From NCBI RefSeq assembly GCF_038008685.1, contig NZ_JBBOZQ010000001.1:4154001-4218000 (forward strand): a stretch of DNA of 64,000 nt, given 5' to 3'. This stretch comes from Lysinibacillus sp. FSL W8-0992 (lineage in GTDB: Bacteria; Bacillota; Bacilli; Bacillales_A; Planococcaceae). Of the stretch, positions 9,921 to 18,142 are shown in pieces (the stretch's first letter is position 1; every line of letters starts with the position of its first letter). Below the pieces are notes generated by a model. The model worked only from the letters and a program-made list of their open reading frames with translations. It was not told the DNA's origin and searched no databases. Made by a program: the position numbers and the translations under genes.

Positions 9921-10586
9921 CTAAAAACTTTGTAGTAATGATTTCATTACGAGGTACCAGCCATCGACGAGTACAAATAATAAAATCTTAAACGGTAATG
10001 AAATCATAACCGGTGGTAACATCATCATCCCCATCGACATTAATGTACTTGCTACAATCATATCGATTACTAGGAATGGGATAAAAATCATAAAACCAAT
10101 TTGGAATGCTGTTTTAATTTCGCTTAATGCGAAGGCAGGTACAAGCATAGTTAGAGGTATATCCTCTACCGATGCTGGTTTTTCTGCTTGATTGTATTGT
10201 AAAAACAAATCTAAATCTTTTTGCCTCGTTTGTTTACTCATAAATTCTTTAAAAGGCACACTAGCTTTCTCATATGCTTCTTCCAGCCCTATTTCTTCAG
10301 CAAATAATGGCTGTAATGCTTCTTTATTGACCTCTTGAAATGTAGGAGCCATGATAAAAAATGTTAAAAACAAGGCAAGACCAACAATAACCTGATTTGG
10401 TGGCATTTGTTGTGTCGCTAAAGCTGTACGTACAAACGAGAGCACAATGACAATTCGCGCAAAGGACGTCATCAATATTAAAATACTCGGTGCAAGTGAC
10501 AGTACAGTTAATAATAATAGGAGCTTAACAGAGGTTGAGACATTTGTCGGATCGCTGTTGGAAAAATAATTGACTATATCATTCAT
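9921..10586 (-). CDS. fliP: FliP flagellar export gate protein
   Basis: FliP forms the pentameric core of the export gate. The 221-residue protein has the signature LSFVRTALATQQMPPNQV near residue 50 and the C-terminal MISLPFKILLFVLVDGW hydrophobic block. Four transmembrane helices surround a soluble middle domain (about residues 90-140). The start overlaps the fliO stop by 4 bp, which suggests translational coupling. The N terminus before the first helix (MNDIVNYFSNSDP) is polar, so no classical cleavable signal peptide is obvious. Confidence 0.96.
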   Translation of the reverse strand: MNDIVNYFSNSDPTNVSTSVKLLLLLTVLSLAPSILILMTSFARIVIVLSFVRTALATQQMPPNQVIVGLALFLTFFIMAPTFQEVNKEALQPLFAEEIGLEEAYEKASVPFKEFMSKQTRQKDLDLFLQYNQAEKPASVEDIPLTMLVPAFALSEIKTAFQIGFMIFIPFLVIDMIVASTLMSMGMMMLPPVMISLPFKILLFVLVDGWYLVMKSLLQSF

Positions 10587-11260
10587 TTATCATCATTCTC
10601 CTTTTGCTTCCATCTCTCTATTTCTTCACTACGCTCCTGTTTAATTTCGGAAATCTTCTTTTCAAAAAGTTCACCAAACGAATCTTGCTTTTGAAGTGTT
10701 GATGAATTTTGGTTATTTTTTCTCTTAAGCTTTGAAAATACTTCTGCTATATAAGGTGATGTTGCCGCATATTCCTGTTTTTCGTTATATAGTGAAAGCA
10801 GTGCTTCAACTTCCTGCGGATCGGTAATCTCACGTAAAAGTTGGACATCATCACCGACACCAACTAAATAAAGTGATTTTCCTATTTGCAAAAGTTGAAC
10901 AGACTTTTGTGCACCTAACGATAAACCGCCTAAATTTTGTACCATTTGATTTCGTTGAAAAGTTAAATTTCTTTTATTTAGAAACTTCATCAACCCATAA
11001 AATAAAGCTACAACAAAAATAAGCGCCAAAACCATTTTTATGTATTCCCATGCAGAAACATCTCCAGCTGCTGAAACAACCGTATCTTCCTTCGCAGCTG
11101 GATCTGTATTATCCTTACATTCCTCTGGTTTTTTCATACAATACTCAATACTATTTGTATCAGAGTCAGCATAAACAGAAACTGTTGGTGGGTACACAAA
11201 TAGGAAGGTTAATAGAAATGCGAAAATCATCGTTACACGAAATGATTTTAACATTTGCAT
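10583..11260 (-). CDS. fliO: FliO/FliZ flagellar export assembly protein
   Basis: FliO, called FliZ in B. subtilis, assists FliP assembly into the export gate. The 225-residue product starts with a signal peptide or anchor (hydrophobic residues about 10-32), has a short acidic and cysteine-bearing extracellular segment (IEYCMKKPEECKDN), a transmembrane helix near residues 73-90, a FliO-type core and a highly charged C-terminal tail rich in lysine and glutamate. The two cysteines seven residues apart outside the membrane could form a disulfide; that is inference. The gene lies between cheY and fliP, the canonical Bacilli position. Confidence 0.88.
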   Translation of the reverse strand: MQMLKSFRVTMIFAFLLTFLFVYPPTVSVYADSDTNSIEYCMKKPEECKDNTDPAAKEDTVVSAAGDVSAWEYIKMVLALIFVVALFYGLMKFLNKRNLTFQRNQMVQNLGGLSLGAQKSVQLLQIGKSLYLVGVGDDVQLLREITDPQEVEALLSLYNEKQEYAATSPYIAEVFSKLKRKNNQNSSTLQKQDSFGELFEKKISEIKQERSEEIERWKQKENDDK

Positions 11261-11264
11261 GAAA

Positions 11265-11627
11265 TCATCCTAGTGCTTTTTGAATCGCTTCAATTACACG
11301 ATCTGCTTGGAAAGGCTTAACAATGAAGTCTTTCGCACCAGCTTGAATTGCATCGATTACCATCGCTTGTTGTCCCATTGCTGAACACATGATTACAGTT
11401 GCACTCGGATGTGTACTTTTAATAGCTTTAAGAGCTGCAATACCATCCATTTCAGGCATTGTAATATCCATTGTTACTAAATCTGGCTTTAATTCGTTGT
11501 ATTTTTCAACAGCCTGTAGACCATCGGCAGCTTCCCCTACAACTTCAAATCCGTTTTTCGACAAAATATCCTTGATCATCATGCGCATAAATGCAGCATC
11601 GTCTACAATCAAAATTCTTTTAGACAT
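11265..11627 (-). CDS. cheY: CheY response regulator
   Basis: CheY carries phosphate from CheA to the flagellar switch. The protein is a stand-alone receiver domain with Asp9/Asp10, the phospho-acceptor Asp54 in VTMDITMPEMDG, the conserved Thr/Ser position in VIMCSA, and lysine in FIVKPF. I choose the ATG at 11627 (120 residues) because GGAGGAG lies 6 bases upstream; an in-frame start at 11642 would place that site inside the coding region. The gene is located between fliY and fliO as in B. subtilis. Confidence 0.97.
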   Translation of the reverse strand: MSKRILIVDDAAFMRMMIKDILSKNGFEVVGEAADGLQAVEKYNELKPDLVTMDITMPEMDGIAALKAIKSTHPSATVIMCSAMGQQAMVIDAIQAGAKDFIVKPFQADRVIEAIQKALG

Positions 11628-11648
11628 GGTTAACTCCTCCAATTGAAA

Positions 11649-12881
11649 CTATCTTAAATTATTTAAACGCTCTGCTTGACTTAAAACATCTGTAATGCGT
11701 ACGCCGAAGTTTTCATCAATAACAACAACTTCGCCCTTTGCAATTAAACGACTATTTACTAGAATATCAACCGGTTCCCCTGCTAATTTATCTAATTCAA
11801 TAATCGATCCACTAGCTAGTTCTAAAATCTCTTTAACAGAACGTTTCGTACGTCCTAACTCTACAGTAACTTGCAATGGAATATCAAGTAGCATATTTAA
11901 ATTTCTAGCCTCAGATTGAGAGATTACATTTGGATCAAAGCTAGCAAACTGTGCCTGTTGAACATTTACAGGTTGTACTGGTCTTTGTTGCGTATGAATT
12001 TGTTGCTGCTCTTGATACATTGGGTGCTGCTCTTGATACATCGGCTGTTGCACTGGCGCTGCTGGTTGTTGATATACAGGTTGCTGTGCTGGTGGCGCTG
12101 TATGTTGAACAGGTGGTGGTGCGATAGGCGCTTCTGGAGCAATTGTGGCTGCAACTGGCTCTTCAATCGCCTCTGTTTCTCCTAATAATGACTTTACAAT
12201 GTTTTGACTAAACTTAAGCGGTAATAATTGCATTAAGTTTGAATCGATTAAATTACCAATTCGAAGTCGGAATGAAACTTTTACAAGTAAATCATCTTCA
12301 GGAATATTATCTCGACCTTCATTTTGTGAAATATTCATTAAGTCAATTGTCGGTGGCGAAATATCCACTTTTTTGTTGAATACCGTCGACATCGATGTAG
12401 CAGCTGAACCCATCATTTGATTCATTGCTTCTTGCACTGCGCTTAGCTGAATTTCACCTAAGTCAGGTTTAGGATTTAAGCCGTCCCCACCTAACATTAA
12501 ATCTGCAATAATCGCAGCATCTGATTGTTTAATAACAAGTAAGTTCATACCTGTTAAACCGATTGTATATTCAACTTGTACCGCTACATACGGATGAGGA
12601 AATTCCTCTTCTAATTTATTGCGGTTAATCATTGAAATACTAGGTGTAGTAATATCTACTTTTTGACCTAATAACGCTGAAAGAGCAGTAGCTGAACTAC
12701 CAAAAGATATATTTCCTACTTCACCTAGTGCATCTTGAGCAAACGAATCAAGGTAATCCTCTACTCGTATTTCATTTGTTTCTTCTTTTGTAGAAGCTTC
12801 GCTGTCGTTTATTCTATCCTCCAACGTTTCGCCCCTTAATAACGCTTCAATTTCTTCTTGGGAGAGCATTTCATCACTCAT
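11649..12881 (-). CDS. fliY: FliY switch protein with CheC-type phosphatase and FliN domains
   Basis: FliY is the Gram-positive C-ring protein that also dephosphorylates CheY-P. It begins with the CheY-binding peptide LSQEEIEALL also found in FliM, followed by two CheC-type active-site helices (DALGEVGNI and VQEAMNQM) typical of an active phosphatase. A proline/glutamine-rich linker (about residues 240-320) contains the near-repeat MYQEQHPMYQEQQQ. The C-terminal SpoA/FliN domain carries LDIPLQVTVELGRT. The 410-residue length is somewhat longer than the 378-residue B. subtilis protein I recall, mainly because of the linker. The start overlaps fliM by 8 bp. Confidence 0.96.
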   Translation of the reverse strand: MSDEMLSQEEIEALLRGETLEDRINDSEASTKEETNEIRVEDYLDSFAQDALGEVGNISFGSSATALSALLGQKVDITTPSISMINRNKLEEEFPHPYVAVQVEYTIGLTGMNLLVIKQSDAAIIADLMLGGDGLNPKPDLGEIQLSAVQEAMNQMMGSAATSMSTVFNKKVDISPPTIDLMNISQNEGRDNIPEDDLLVKVSFRLRIGNLIDSNLMQLLPLKFSQNIVKSLLGETEAIEEPVAATIAPEAPIAPPPVQHTAPPAQQPVYQQPAAPVQQPMYQEQHPMYQEQQQIHTQQRPVQPVNVQQAQFASFDPNVISQSEARNLNMLLDIPLQVTVELGRTKRSVKEILELASGSIIELDKLAGEPVDILVNSRLIAKGEVVVIDENFGVRITDVLSQAERLNNLR

Positions 12882-13869
12882 CTTCGTCTCCTCCTTTCAA
12901 AGGGTCGATAATCTGGATTGCTAATTTTTTACCCTGTTTTCCGGGTTGTACTGTGAATTTAGGCAATGTACCTACTTTCAGCAGTAAAGGATCATCAATT
13001 TTTTGTTCTAATTGAATAACATCGCCGATTTGCATCATCAGGAAGTCTTCAATTGTGATATCCGTAACACCTAACTCTACAGAAAGAGGTAATCTAGCTT
13101 GTTTAACACGTGTTTCAAGCATTTTTGTTTGCTCAGGTGACATCTCTTTTGTATTTGTTTGCATCCAATAACGTACAGATAGATTCGGTACGATTGGCTC
13201 CAATACAACATGCGGGATACAAATATTAATCATACCGCTTGTCTCACCAATAATTGTATTCAATGAAATGACGACTACCGTTTCATTTGGTGAAATCATT
13301 TGTAAAAATTGAGGATTTACCTCAAGTTCTACTAGAATCGGGTCGATTTCAGCAACATTTTCCCATGCTTCGCGTAAATTGTCGAATGAACGTTCGAAGA
13401 GATTTGTCATAATTTTAGTTTCAATTTCAGTTAAGTTATCAACATTACTATGACTCGCTCCACTCCCCCCCATTAAACGATCCAACATCGAATAGGCAAT
13501 GTTCGGGTTTATTTCCATCAATATATTACCATCAAGTGGTGGCACTTCAAACACATTAATGAGCGTCATATTCGGAATTGATCGAACAAACTCTTCAAAG
13601 GGTATTTGGTCTACTGATGCTACTGTAATTTGCACGTAGCTTCTTAACTGTGCAGAAAAGAAGGTAGTTAGTAATCGTGCAAAATTCTCATGTATTCGGG
13701 TCAAACTTCGGATTTGATCTTTAGAGAAGCGCAACGCTCGCTTAAAGTCATAAACTTTAACCTTTCGTACCTCGTCCTCTTTTTTCATGTCATCCGCTGA
13801 CATTTCTCCGGTCGAGATTGCGGAAAGTAGCGCATCTATCTCCGATTGGGATAACACATCTCCTGCCAT
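12874..13869 (-). CDS. fliM: FliM flagellar switch protein
   Basis: FliM is the C-ring component that binds CheY-P and changes flagellar rotation. The N-terminal motif LSQSEIDALL (residues 5-14) is the CheY-binding peptide; the middle domain contains the FliG-contact motif MGGSGASH, and the C-terminal SpoA domain lies at about residues 250-325. The 331-residue length is standard. A good ribosome-binding site (GGAGGTGG) precedes the ATG at 13869. The gene lies between fliL and fliY. Confidence 0.97.
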   Translation of the reverse strand: MAGDVLSQSEIDALLSAISTGEMSADDMKKEDEVRKVKVYDFKRALRFSKDQIRSLTRIHENFARLLTTFFSAQLRSYVQITVASVDQIPFEEFVRSIPNMTLINVFEVPPLDGNILMEINPNIAYSMLDRLMGGSGASHSNVDNLTEIETKIMTNLFERSFDNLREAWENVAEIDPILVELEVNPQFLQMISPNETVVVISLNTIIGETSGMINICIPHVVLEPIVPNLSVRYWMQTNTKEMSPEQTKMLETRVKQARLPLSVELGVTDITIEDFLMMQIGDVIQLEQKIDDPLLLKVGTLPKFTVQPGKQGKKLAIQIIDPLKGGDEDE

Positions 13870-13902
13870 TTGCCCACCTCCATTTCAAGCAGTTTCTAAT
13901 TT

Positions 13903-14331
13903 TTATTGAAAGATGTAGGAGGTAATATATACTTGTTGAATTTCTCCCTCTTGCATCAATTCATTTAACTGTGTTTTTAATGCCTTTTCAAACATTATTT
14001 TTCCTGCCTTGCCATCCAAATCTTTTTGCTCCATTTCTGAAAGCTCTTGAATAATTAAATTATTCGTTTGGAAATCACGCTTCTTTAACTCTTCAGCAGC
14101 GTCCTTGCTAGAAGTTTGGATTTTTAGCGTCATGCGCACTACCCTTTTATCAGCAAGATTTGTCATAATTTCTGGAACATCAACAGATGCTTCTACAATA
14201 TCGTCTATTGATGGTTCAAGAGATGCTGCAGGCTTATTGAATTGAGTAAATAATACAAACGCAATAACTCCAATAAGTATAATCGCCACTAGTACGATGA
14301 TGATCATCGTTAATACTTTATTATTCTTCAT
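13903..14331 (-). CDS. fliL: FliL basal-body/stator-associated membrane protein
   Basis: FliL is a single-pass membrane protein that surrounds and supports the MotAB stator. The product has a short basic N terminus, one transmembrane helix (about residues 9-30), and an extracytoplasmic domain with the stomatin-like FliL fold, ending IQQVYITSYIFQ. The ATG at 14331 is preferred because GAGG lies about 8 bases upstream; a GTG at 14340 would add three residues. It overlaps the end of flbD by 11 bp, so translation of the two genes is probably coupled. Confidence 0.93.
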   Translation of the reverse strand: MKNNKVLTMIIIVLVAIILIGVIAFVLFTQFNKPAASLEPSIDDIVEASVDVPEIMTNLADKRVVRMTLKIQTSSKDAAEELKKRDFQTNNLIIQELSEMEQKDLDGKAGKIMFEKALKTQLNELMQEGEIQQVYITSYIFQ

Positions 14332-14542
14332 CTTCTTCACCTCGTAGATGCGGGTTTGATAGTACTTGTATATTGTTATAAAAGGCTGTTACCTTTTGTC
14401 GCACCTCATCTTCACTCTGTAACACAATAATTTTTGTTCCAGTTGTTAAAGTAATAGTCGTATCTGGAAAAGATTCGACAGTTTCTATGTATAAAGCATT
14501 CAGTGTAAATGCTTTGCCATTTAGTCTTGTTAGTTCAATCAT
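14321..14542 (-). CDS. flbD: FlbD/SwrD-family flagellar protein
   Basis: This 73-residue protein belongs to the FlbD family (YlzI/SwrD in B. subtilis), which supports stator torque and swarming. The N terminus MIELTRLNGKAFTLNALYIE and the following DTTITLTTG are family-typical, fixing the start at the ATG at 14542. There is no ribosome-binding site directly upstream of this ATG; the only purine-rich stretch, GAGGGAGGG, lies about 36 bases upstream behind a GC-rich hairpin. This unusual leader is described as a separate feature and finding. The gene is followed by fliL with a short overlap. Confidence 0.92.
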   Translation of the reverse strand: MIELTRLNGKAFTLNALYIETVESFPDTTITLTTGTKIIVLQSEDEVRQKVTAFYNNIQVLSNPHLRGEEDEE

Positions 14543-14587
14543 TGAAATAGGGCCGGTCTAGCATGAGAGCCGGCCCGACCCTCCCTC
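14543..14587 (-). promoter_or_regulatory. flbD leader: GC hairpin between a distant SD and the start, with a 9-codon ORF
   Basis: On the minus strand GAGGGAGGG (14579-14587) is followed by a hairpin with a perfect 7-bp stem GGGCCGG/CCGGCCC (14570-14576 with 14550-14556) and then, seven bases on, the flbD ATG. A short reading frame ATG-to-TGA encoding MLDRPYFND begins in the loop (14564) and stops at 14535, overlapping the flbD start. Either the folded hairpin brings the distant purine block closer to flbD, or the short frame is translated and coupled to flbD. Both are inference. Confidence 0.45.
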
Positions 14588-14732
14588 ATATTGAAAATTA
14601 TGTTTTAGAGCTCAAACGCATCTACAAATAACCCTTTACGGATTCGCTAAAATTACACTAGCATATAGTAGTTTAATATCTTAACGCGTAACCTTATAGA
14701 TTCTTGCGTTCAAGACTAGAAATAACTAATTA
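14588..14732. other. 145-bp gap between flgE and flbD, no feature recognised
   Basis: Together with the leader this makes a 190-bp break in an otherwise tightly packed operon. I see no Rho-independent terminator and no convincing SigA or SigD promoter here. Weak matches exist (for example TTACGC with TATATG at 18 bp), but I do not call them. Confidence 0.4.
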
Positions 14733-15680
14733 CTATCGTTTTAAGTTTACTAATTCTTGTAGAACTTCATCCGATGTAGTGATAATACGTGTATTTGCTT
14801 GGAATCCACGCTGTGCTACAATCATCTCTGTAAATTCTTCTGAAAGGTCGACATTGGACATTTCAAGCGCCCCTGCCGTAATTGAACCCATACCAGCTAC
14901 TGTTGCTACTTGGCCATAAGCTTCACCTGAGTTAGCTGTTGCTTGGAAATAGTTACTTCCTACTTTCTCAAGACCACCAGCATTTGGGAACTTAACCATA
15001 ACAATTTGACCCGCATATTGTCTATATCCATTTGCATCCACATATTCAACCGTTCCGTCTTGACCGATACTTATAGATTTAGCTGTTGTCGGGATTTTGA
15101 TTGGGTTATTATCTTCAAAAGTAAATGTATCATTTTCCCCTAATAAATCCTCAGTTTCACCGTTCAGCGGGCTTGCTTCTTTATCTGCCTCGGCATTACT
15201 TTCAGTAGAGTCAGTTTCATACAATGTATCATTTGCATGACCAACTAAATATTTCCCTTCAGCATTCACTAAATAACCTGCGTTATCCATGTAGAAATTA
15301 CCTGCACGTGTATAAACAACATTTGTATAGCCTTCTGCAACGCCATCAGTATTTGAAACGGAGTCAGCTACCATAAAGAAGCCTTCACCTTGAACTGCAA
15401 GGTCCAATGGTCGATCTGTCGTTTGGCGTGAGCCAGAACCGTGAACTGTATCAATTGCCGCAAGTGTTGAACCAAGACCTACTTGTAAAGGGTTTGTACC
15501 ACCACGAGTAGTAGTTGCAGCTGAAGCACCTGCGCTTGTTTGAGATAGGATGTCTTTGAAAATAACGCGTCCTTTTTTAAATCCATACGTGTTAACATTG
15601 GCAATATTATTCCCGATAACATCTAGCTTTGTTTGGAAGTTTTTAAGACCTGAAATACCTGAATACATAGAACGTAACAT
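14733..15680 (-). CDS. flgE: FlgE flagellar hook protein
   Basis: The protein polymerises into the hook. The N terminus MLRSMYSGISGLKNFQTKLD and the NIANVNTYGFKK motif (about residues 26-36) are diagnostic of the rod/hook family, and the C terminus has the matching MIVAQRGFQANTRIITTSDE coiled region. I choose the ATG at 15680 (315 residues), because the family protein starts MLRS. An acidic, low-complexity insert lies at about residues 152-190 (ETDSTESNAEADKEASPLN and following), in the variable surface domain. This makes the protein about 50 residues longer than the B. subtilis hook protein I remember. Confidence 0.94.
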   Translation of the reverse strand: MLRSMYSGISGLKNFQTKLDVIGNNIANVNTYGFKKGRVIFKDILSQTSAGASAATTTRGGTNPLQVGLGSTLAAIDTVHGSGSRQTTDRPLDLAVQGEGFFMVADSVSNTDGVAEGYTNVVYTRAGNFYMDNAGYLVNAEGKYLVGHANDTLYETDSTESNAEADKEASPLNGETEDLLGENDTFTFEDNNPIKIPTTAKSISIGQDGTVEYVDANGYRQYAGQIVMVKFPNAGGLEKVGSNYFQATANSGEAYGQVATVAGMGSITAGALEMSNVDLSEEFTEMIVAQRGFQANTRIITTSDEVLQELVNLKR

Positions 15681-15766
15681 AAGTTGTCGTTCTCCCTTCA
15701 TTTTTTGAATTGCGTGCCTCTATCAGTCAGCACACATAGGCTTCCTTACATTAAGAAGGTCCAGCC

Positions 15767-16138
15767 TTAAAGCACGATTGTGCCATCAATATTAGTAAAC
15801 AGTTGTTGCTTTGCTTCCGTGCGATCCATTGCTGTAATGACAGTAGCATTTTTAGCACTGACAATTAGAGCCGCTTGATCCATCAAGACTAATGGTTGTT
15901 TGACACCTTTTGAATGTGCCTCAAATACCTTGTCAGATACAACCCGCCATTCCTGTTCAGTAATCGCAATATTACGCTCTTTAATGCGTTCATTTGCATG
16001 CTTACTTACTTTTAGCTCCTGTTGATTCGTTGCCTCTTGTAAATGAGCACTAAACGATTGCTGGGTATTGATAGGTGTAGTTTGCGTTTGACGAATAGTT
16101 GGATGCAATGGGACACGATGAATTGAAAATTTATCCAT
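15767..16138 (-). CDS. flagellar operon protein of the TIGR02530 type
   Basis: This 123-residue protein lies between flgD and flgE and resembles the conserved but poorly characterised flagellar operon protein family TIGR02530. It has a histidine/proline/threonine-rich N terminus, then a conserved-looking block (VSKHANERIKERNI at about residues 44-57) and a C-terminal ending with LFTNIDGTIVL. No membrane segment or signal peptide is visible, so it is probably cytoplasmic. Its role is unknown; location suggests hook assembly or hook-length control. The start has AGGTGGTGG upstream. Confidence 0.8.
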   Translation of the reverse strand: MDKFSIHRVPLHPTIRQTQTTPINTQQSFSAHLQEATNQQELKVSKHANERIKERNIAITEQEWRVVSDKVFEAHSKGVKQPLVLMDQAALIVSAKNATVITAMDRTEAKQQLFTNIDGTIVL

Positions 16139-16153
16139 CTTTCTCCACCACCT

Positions 16154-16819
16154 TTATTCGCTTATTACTGTAAATTCTTTCCCTGCTAGTTTTTTACCAT
16201 TATCTAATTCGTAATAAATAATACCATCTTTGTTTGATACAGAGACGATACGCCCTTGTACATCTTGCTCTCCGTCATTGTAAGTGACATTTTTGCCAAT
16301 TAGCTTACTCGCTTGAACAAGTGGTGATTCAGTTGATGTATTGCTCTCACCTGTACTTGTATCTTTATTACCTAAAATCGCTGAAATGTTTCCAGGATAG
16401 ATTTCCTTGCCATCATCTAAAATGAATACTGCTTCTCCATCAACAAATTTTAATGATTGGATAACGCCCGTACCTTCATTTATAACTGGCTTATTATCTT
16501 TATCTACTTCTTCTGTAAGTTCATGCCATTTTACTTCTTTTCCAACAAATGATGTATAGTTCATAAGCTGCGTTTGTTGTTGCGACATCAGTAATGACTC
16601 CATTGCCTTTGTCATATTTTGCATTTGCTCCAAAGATGAGAACTGCGCCATTTGTGCAATGAAATCACGGTCATCCATAGGGTTTGTTGGATCCTGATGC
16701 TGTAATTGTGTAATCAATAGTTTTAAAAATGCATCTTTACCGAGTTCACTATTACCAGTTTGTTTTGTTGGTGCAGTATAGTTGGAATAGTAAAGGTCAT
16801 TTGTAATTTTATCTGCCAC
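16154..16819 (-). CDS. flgD: FlgD hook capping/scaffold protein
   Basis: FlgD caps the growing hook and guides FlgE assembly. The conserved N-terminal motif GKDAFLKLLITQLQHQDPTN at about residues 27-46 and the following DFIAQMAQFSSLEQM segment are diagnostic. The C-terminal part, with KFVDGEAVFILDDGKEI, is the variable structural domain. The start is GTG at 16819 with GAGGTG 5 bases upstream. It lies 2 bp after the fliK stop and 15 bp before the TIGR02530-type gene. Confidence 0.95.
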   Translation of the reverse strand: MADKITNDLYYSNYTAPTKQTGNSELGKDAFLKLLITQLQHQDPTNPMDDRDFIAQMAQFSSLEQMQNMTKAMESLLMSQQQTQLMNYTSFVGKEVKWHELTEEVDKDNKPVINEGTGVIQSLKFVDGEAVFILDDGKEIYPGNISAILGNKDTSTGESNTSTESPLVQASKLIGKNVTYNDGEQDVQGRIVSVSNKDGIIYYELDNGKKLAGKEFTVISE

Positions 16820-16821
16820 GT

Positions 16822-18114
16822 TTACACCTCCTCGTTTTCTAAATAATCATTAAAGGACATACCATCTTCGCTGTCCTCTTTTTGCTGCTCTTGTTCTTCT
16901 TGCTGCTGTTGCCTAAAGAAGTTATTAAAGAAATTTTGATCACGTTGTTGTCTATCAGCATCCTGCAACGATTGCGCAATATCGAGTCGATCAACTTGGA
17001 TGTTTTGCTGGACAAAGGCTTGCTTTAATTGGTGCGCTTGACTGTCAAGAAGCTCACGCCCATGTGCAGTTGAAGCTAGTAATCGAGCTGTTAAAACACC
17101 GTCATTTTGTACAAGTTCGATTCGAATGGTACCTAGATTTTCAGGATACAATTTTAACGTTAAACGCGTAATCCCTTGTGCATTCGAAATTTGAGCCTTA
17201 TTGATGATTGCCTGCATTTCTTTCAGTAAAGCTTCCGACTGCGCTGGTTTAGCTGCTGGTAAAGTAACTTGGAATGTATCAGCTTTGGTTTGTACTGTAT
17301 TAGCCGTCACCATTTCATTAGCACTTGTATCAGATTGTTTTGTCACTTGCACTTGTTGAATAACTTGCTGGAAACCTTGCAACGGTAATGTAACGGTTGT
17401 TTTTGTTGTAACTTGCTGCGCAGTTTGAATAGTTTCAACTTGTGTTTGTAACGCTGTTAAAAAATTATTAACGTTTGACAGTGCATTTTCTTGAGACATC
17501 GTCAAATCCGATTTTTGACCAACTAACTGTGCTAATTTTAATACTTGTAGTAGCTTCGTAGCATCTTCTGAAGGTACTTGCCCTTCACCTTGCAACGCAG
17601 ATACAATTTGCGTCTGTAACAATGGAGCTTGAGCGTCTACTAAAGCTAAAAGCTCCCATACATCGCTCGCTTGCTGATCTTCATCTAGTAATTGTTGAAC
17701 CAATTTTTCTATTTGCTCTTTATCAACATTCAATGCAGCCATTAAATTTTCTAAATTTAACATTTCATCCATAGCTACTGCTTTGCCATCTTCCCCAACT
17801 TGAAGCATTAACAAGCCTTCATCATGTGGAATTTCTAGTAAATCTAGTAATTCTTCGATAGATTGACTATTTAACACCTTATCTAGCTCCGCTAGCTTAT
17901 CGTCACCTTGAGTATTATTACTTTGAGATGTTTTATTTTGTTGATTTGTTGAAGCAACAGCTTGTCCAAATACAGAACCAAATTTAGATATTTTATCTTT
18001 ATCTGCTCCAGCATTTGTTTTCATCTCAGAACTGTTTGTTGACACAGCTTTCGAAGTAGCAGTACTTGGCTTCGTAGTATTTGGAGCACTCATGTTCATC
18101 AATGCAATATTCAT
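16822..18114 (-). CDS. fliK: FliK hook-length control protein
   Basis: FliK is an exported molecular ruler that measures hook length and triggers the FlhB switch. The 430-residue protein is low in hydrophobic clusters and rich in glutamine, asparagine, serine and threonine, as usual. The conserved C-terminal Flg_hook domain includes ITRLTLKLYPENLGTIRIEL at about residues 317-336 and the GRELLDSQAHQLKQAF segment. The extreme C terminus is unusually acidic and Q-rich (QQQQEEQEQQKEDSED). The fliI-fliJ-ylxF-fliK-flgD context supports the call. Confidence 0.93.
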   Translation of the reverse strand: MNIALMNMSAPNTTKPSTATSKAVSTNSSEMKTNAGADKDKISKFGSVFGQAVASTNQQNKTSQSNNTQGDDKLAELDKVLNSQSIEELLDLLEIPHDEGLLMLQVGEDGKAVAMDEMLNLENLMAALNVDKEQIEKLVQQLLDEDQQASDVWELLALVDAQAPLLQTQIVSALQGEGQVPSEDATKLLQVLKLAQLVGQKSDLTMSQENALSNVNNFLTALQTQVETIQTAQQVTTKTTVTLPLQGFQQVIQQVQVTKQSDTSANEMVTANTVQTKADTFQVTLPAAKPAQSEALLKEMQAIINKAQISNAQGITRLTLKLYPENLGTIRIELVQNDGVLTARLLASTAHGRELLDSQAHQLKQAFVQQNIQVDRLDIAQSLQDADRQQRDQNFFNNFFRQQQQEEQEQQKEDSEDGMSFNDYLENEEV

Positions 18115-18142
18115 GTTTTCACCTCCTTTACATAAATGTTTT

